The notes under the pieces: generated by a model
The model's input: only the letters and a program-made list of their open reading frames with translations
Told to the model about the DNA's origin: nothing
The model's database searches: none
In this document: positions 63,801 to 64,000 of the stretch, one piece after another
Numbering within the stretch: position 1 is the first letter of the stretch
How the letters are laid out: each line of letters begins with the position of its first letter
Program-made: the position numbers and the translations under genes
From: Tunturiibacter gelidiferens
GTDB lineage: Bacteria > Acidobacteriota > Terriglobia > Terriglobales > Acidobacteriaceae
NCBI RefSeq assembly: GCF_014201335.1
Contig: NZ_JACHEB010000003.1
Span: forward strand, 186,001 to 250,000
Length of the DNA stretch: 64,000 nucleotides
Direction: 5' to 3'

Positions 63801-64000
63801 TCCGTATCCCAGACACCGTCTATCAGATATCCGGAGGTGCCAAAGAAGCCTCCGCCAAAGTTTAGGAATGACACGTCCTGGTCTGCTTTGCCGGACGTTC
63901 CCCCTTCGCCGAGTTGCTGACTCTCAGAGGTATTCGAAACAGAAGAGTTGAGCGTCGCAAGAGAGATGACGTTCCGAAGGTTGAGCGGAAGGTCTTCGAC
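60815..64000 (-). CDS. Oar-like TonB-dependent receptor 2 (N-terminus outside window)
   Basis: The frame runs without a stop through the right edge, so only the C-terminal 1061 residues are present. The edge sequence already shows the plug: VEDLPLNLRNVISLATLNSS, YLIDGVWDTDSTWGAVIY and GFSTGNVINIQTKSGTSNFH, then a long barrel with repeated aromatic strands (YYNALLIDYNHRFHAGLNVL, VNYIYELPVGRGKRFAG) ending in ARSIQFALKVIW. The signal peptide, regulatory-type domain and TonB box should lie beyond position 64000. It is the first gene of a tight operon with the TPR and ASPIC/UnbV genes, the arrangement expected for a substrate-specific uptake system whose substrate is unknown. Confidence 0.88.
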   Translation of the reverse strand, partial: VEDLPLNLRNVISLATLNSSVSNTSESQQLGEGGTSGKADQDVSFLNFGGGFFGTSGYLIDGVWDTDSTWGAVIYVPSVEAVGEFKIQTNSFTAQNGFSTGNVINIQTKSGTSNFHGDVFEFIRNSDLDANNYFNNYNGSPRQRFQRNQFGVSAGGPLYIPGLYKQRNKTFIFGAYEGLRQGSPVNSTFTVPTAAMRTGDFSQLLTGALVTQTVNGATTNVLDPFGNTIQVNQLFNPATGRVLTDGTVDPTTGKQVSCPGRTPTCYYRDPFQNNNVSSAINPVGAKLISYYPTPTNSSVSNNFFATASAPTTSNEFIVRVDHNFTDATRMYFRYANKHEQKTNSPTYYGASDPGGPGNIRPNNRYSIATGFSHIFNATTAISANAGFHRWNQGGLYQGYPFDLTTLGLPAALNANSNQFPEIFVGNGGSSLGPVQGGFGAGIANVGSVSVDATKTLKQHDLSFGFIDVVLQNNGNGPADTQFSFQPDYTSQFLNTSPVGAAGYGFASLLIGTPDSGTSSNPTTLNAFHTAPERHYIGFYGQDNFKVTKTVMLNLGLRYEFQPSFTERHNRQAYFDYTGINPISSSVGLTLPGQEIFSTSGNRGLNNLNLTNVAPRFGFTDQLNSHIVLRGGYGIFFPPSSFVGIQASPGFSQATNYDASDNGGLTLKTTVSNPFPNGLLAPTGNSLGPLTDLGNTASTGVHYNRHSPLLQQFSLGMQYAFTTNDVLTTSYIGNRGTHLLANYINRTQLDPTLVTAANNANLVAMVPNPFYGVIKSSSCGLDAPTIQQAHLLEPFPQYCGVQESEPTIGDSYYNALLIDYNHRFHAGLNVLVSYTFSRFIDDTGGTADWAYRGNSAGYRNNYDPGFDRSVDGTDQTHSLVVNYIYELPVGRGKRFAGNAGRVTNAVIGGWQVSGITTIKSGLPLSVTGNSNSNYFGGNQHAQQIADPHVSHPGIGSKIVPGTGTWFNTTAFEDAPAYTPGNTSRYLSYLRSPGYDNWDASIQKVWQIHDTINLQFRSEFYNLPNHANFFTPDTGVDDGIGKFGYITQAFDARSIQFALKVIW

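Noticed and set aside
1..64000. CRISPR arrays, tRNA/rRNA genes, long direct repeats
   Set aside because: Scanning by eye found no regularly spaced repeats, cloverleaf-like segments with TTC-G arms, or rRNA signature sequences.

Overview
The window looks like a chromosomal segment of a soil Acidobacteriota, probably class Terriglobia (Granulicella/Terriglobus/Edaphobacter type). This is inferred from gene content, not from a marker gene. The pointers are two Oar-like TonB-dependent receptors with an N-terminal carboxypeptidase-regulatory-type domain, a giant Tat-exported FG-GAP/ASPIC-UnbV/TPR protein, several periplasmic two-component-propeller histidine kinases, DUF4331 proteins, GH15 and debranching enzymes, and mixed ATG/GTG/TTG starts with AAGGAG-type ribosome sites. 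No rRNA, tRNA or CRISPR array was seen.

Layout. 1-9.3 kb: the 3' end of an MGH1/GH63-like glycosidase, an exported metallo-beta-lactamase-fold hydrolase, an OmpL-like porin, a pair of DUF4331 proteins (one Tat-exported) with a terminator, an aquaporin-family channel, a MarC-family protein and a GH15 enzyme. 9.7-33 kb: a sensor-kinase island. It holds four full-length propeller histidine kinases, two NarL-type response regulators, one kinase-like protein reduced to a membrane anchor plus a degenerate dimerisation domain, and a coupled operon of outer-membrane protein, MerP-like protein and a MerT-like membrane domain fused to a kinase core. A sigma factor, two DM13 proteins and a glycogen-debranching-type enzyme are interspersed. 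33-41 kb: a redox/metal block with a type II NADH dehydrogenase, a cyclic-nucleotide-binding thioredoxin-reductase-like protein without a CxxC, a TlpA-like protein, a NixA-type nickel/cobalt permease, a wrecked DsbA-like gene and a cytochrome P460. 41-47 kb: a TonB receptor, an OprB-like porin and a duplicated HPP-like membrane protein. 47-55 kb: an accessory, partly decayed stretch with small unknown genes (including a tandem family of cysteine-containing miniproteins), a TMEM175 protein lacking its first helices, a GH43-like protein, an ArsR gene broken by a 4-bp duplication, an ArsN-like acetyltransferase, a broken AraC regulator and an IS110 transposase. 55-64 kb: an export/uptake operon of TonB receptor (running off the right edge), TPR lipoprotein-like protein and the giant ASPIC/UnbV protein.

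The most unusual item is the kinase fusion at 15608-16756. Its sensor is not a propeller but a MerT-like heavy-metal transport domain with both cysteine pairs. It is translationally coupled to a MerP-like HMA protein. The join to the kinase half falls at a Trp-Tyr-Gln that is also present at the equivalent place in the propeller kinases next door, so the domain swap can be read directly. Five recognisable broken or truncated genes (EgtD-, DsbA-, ArsR-, AraC- and TMEM175-like) show that the region is actively being rearranged.
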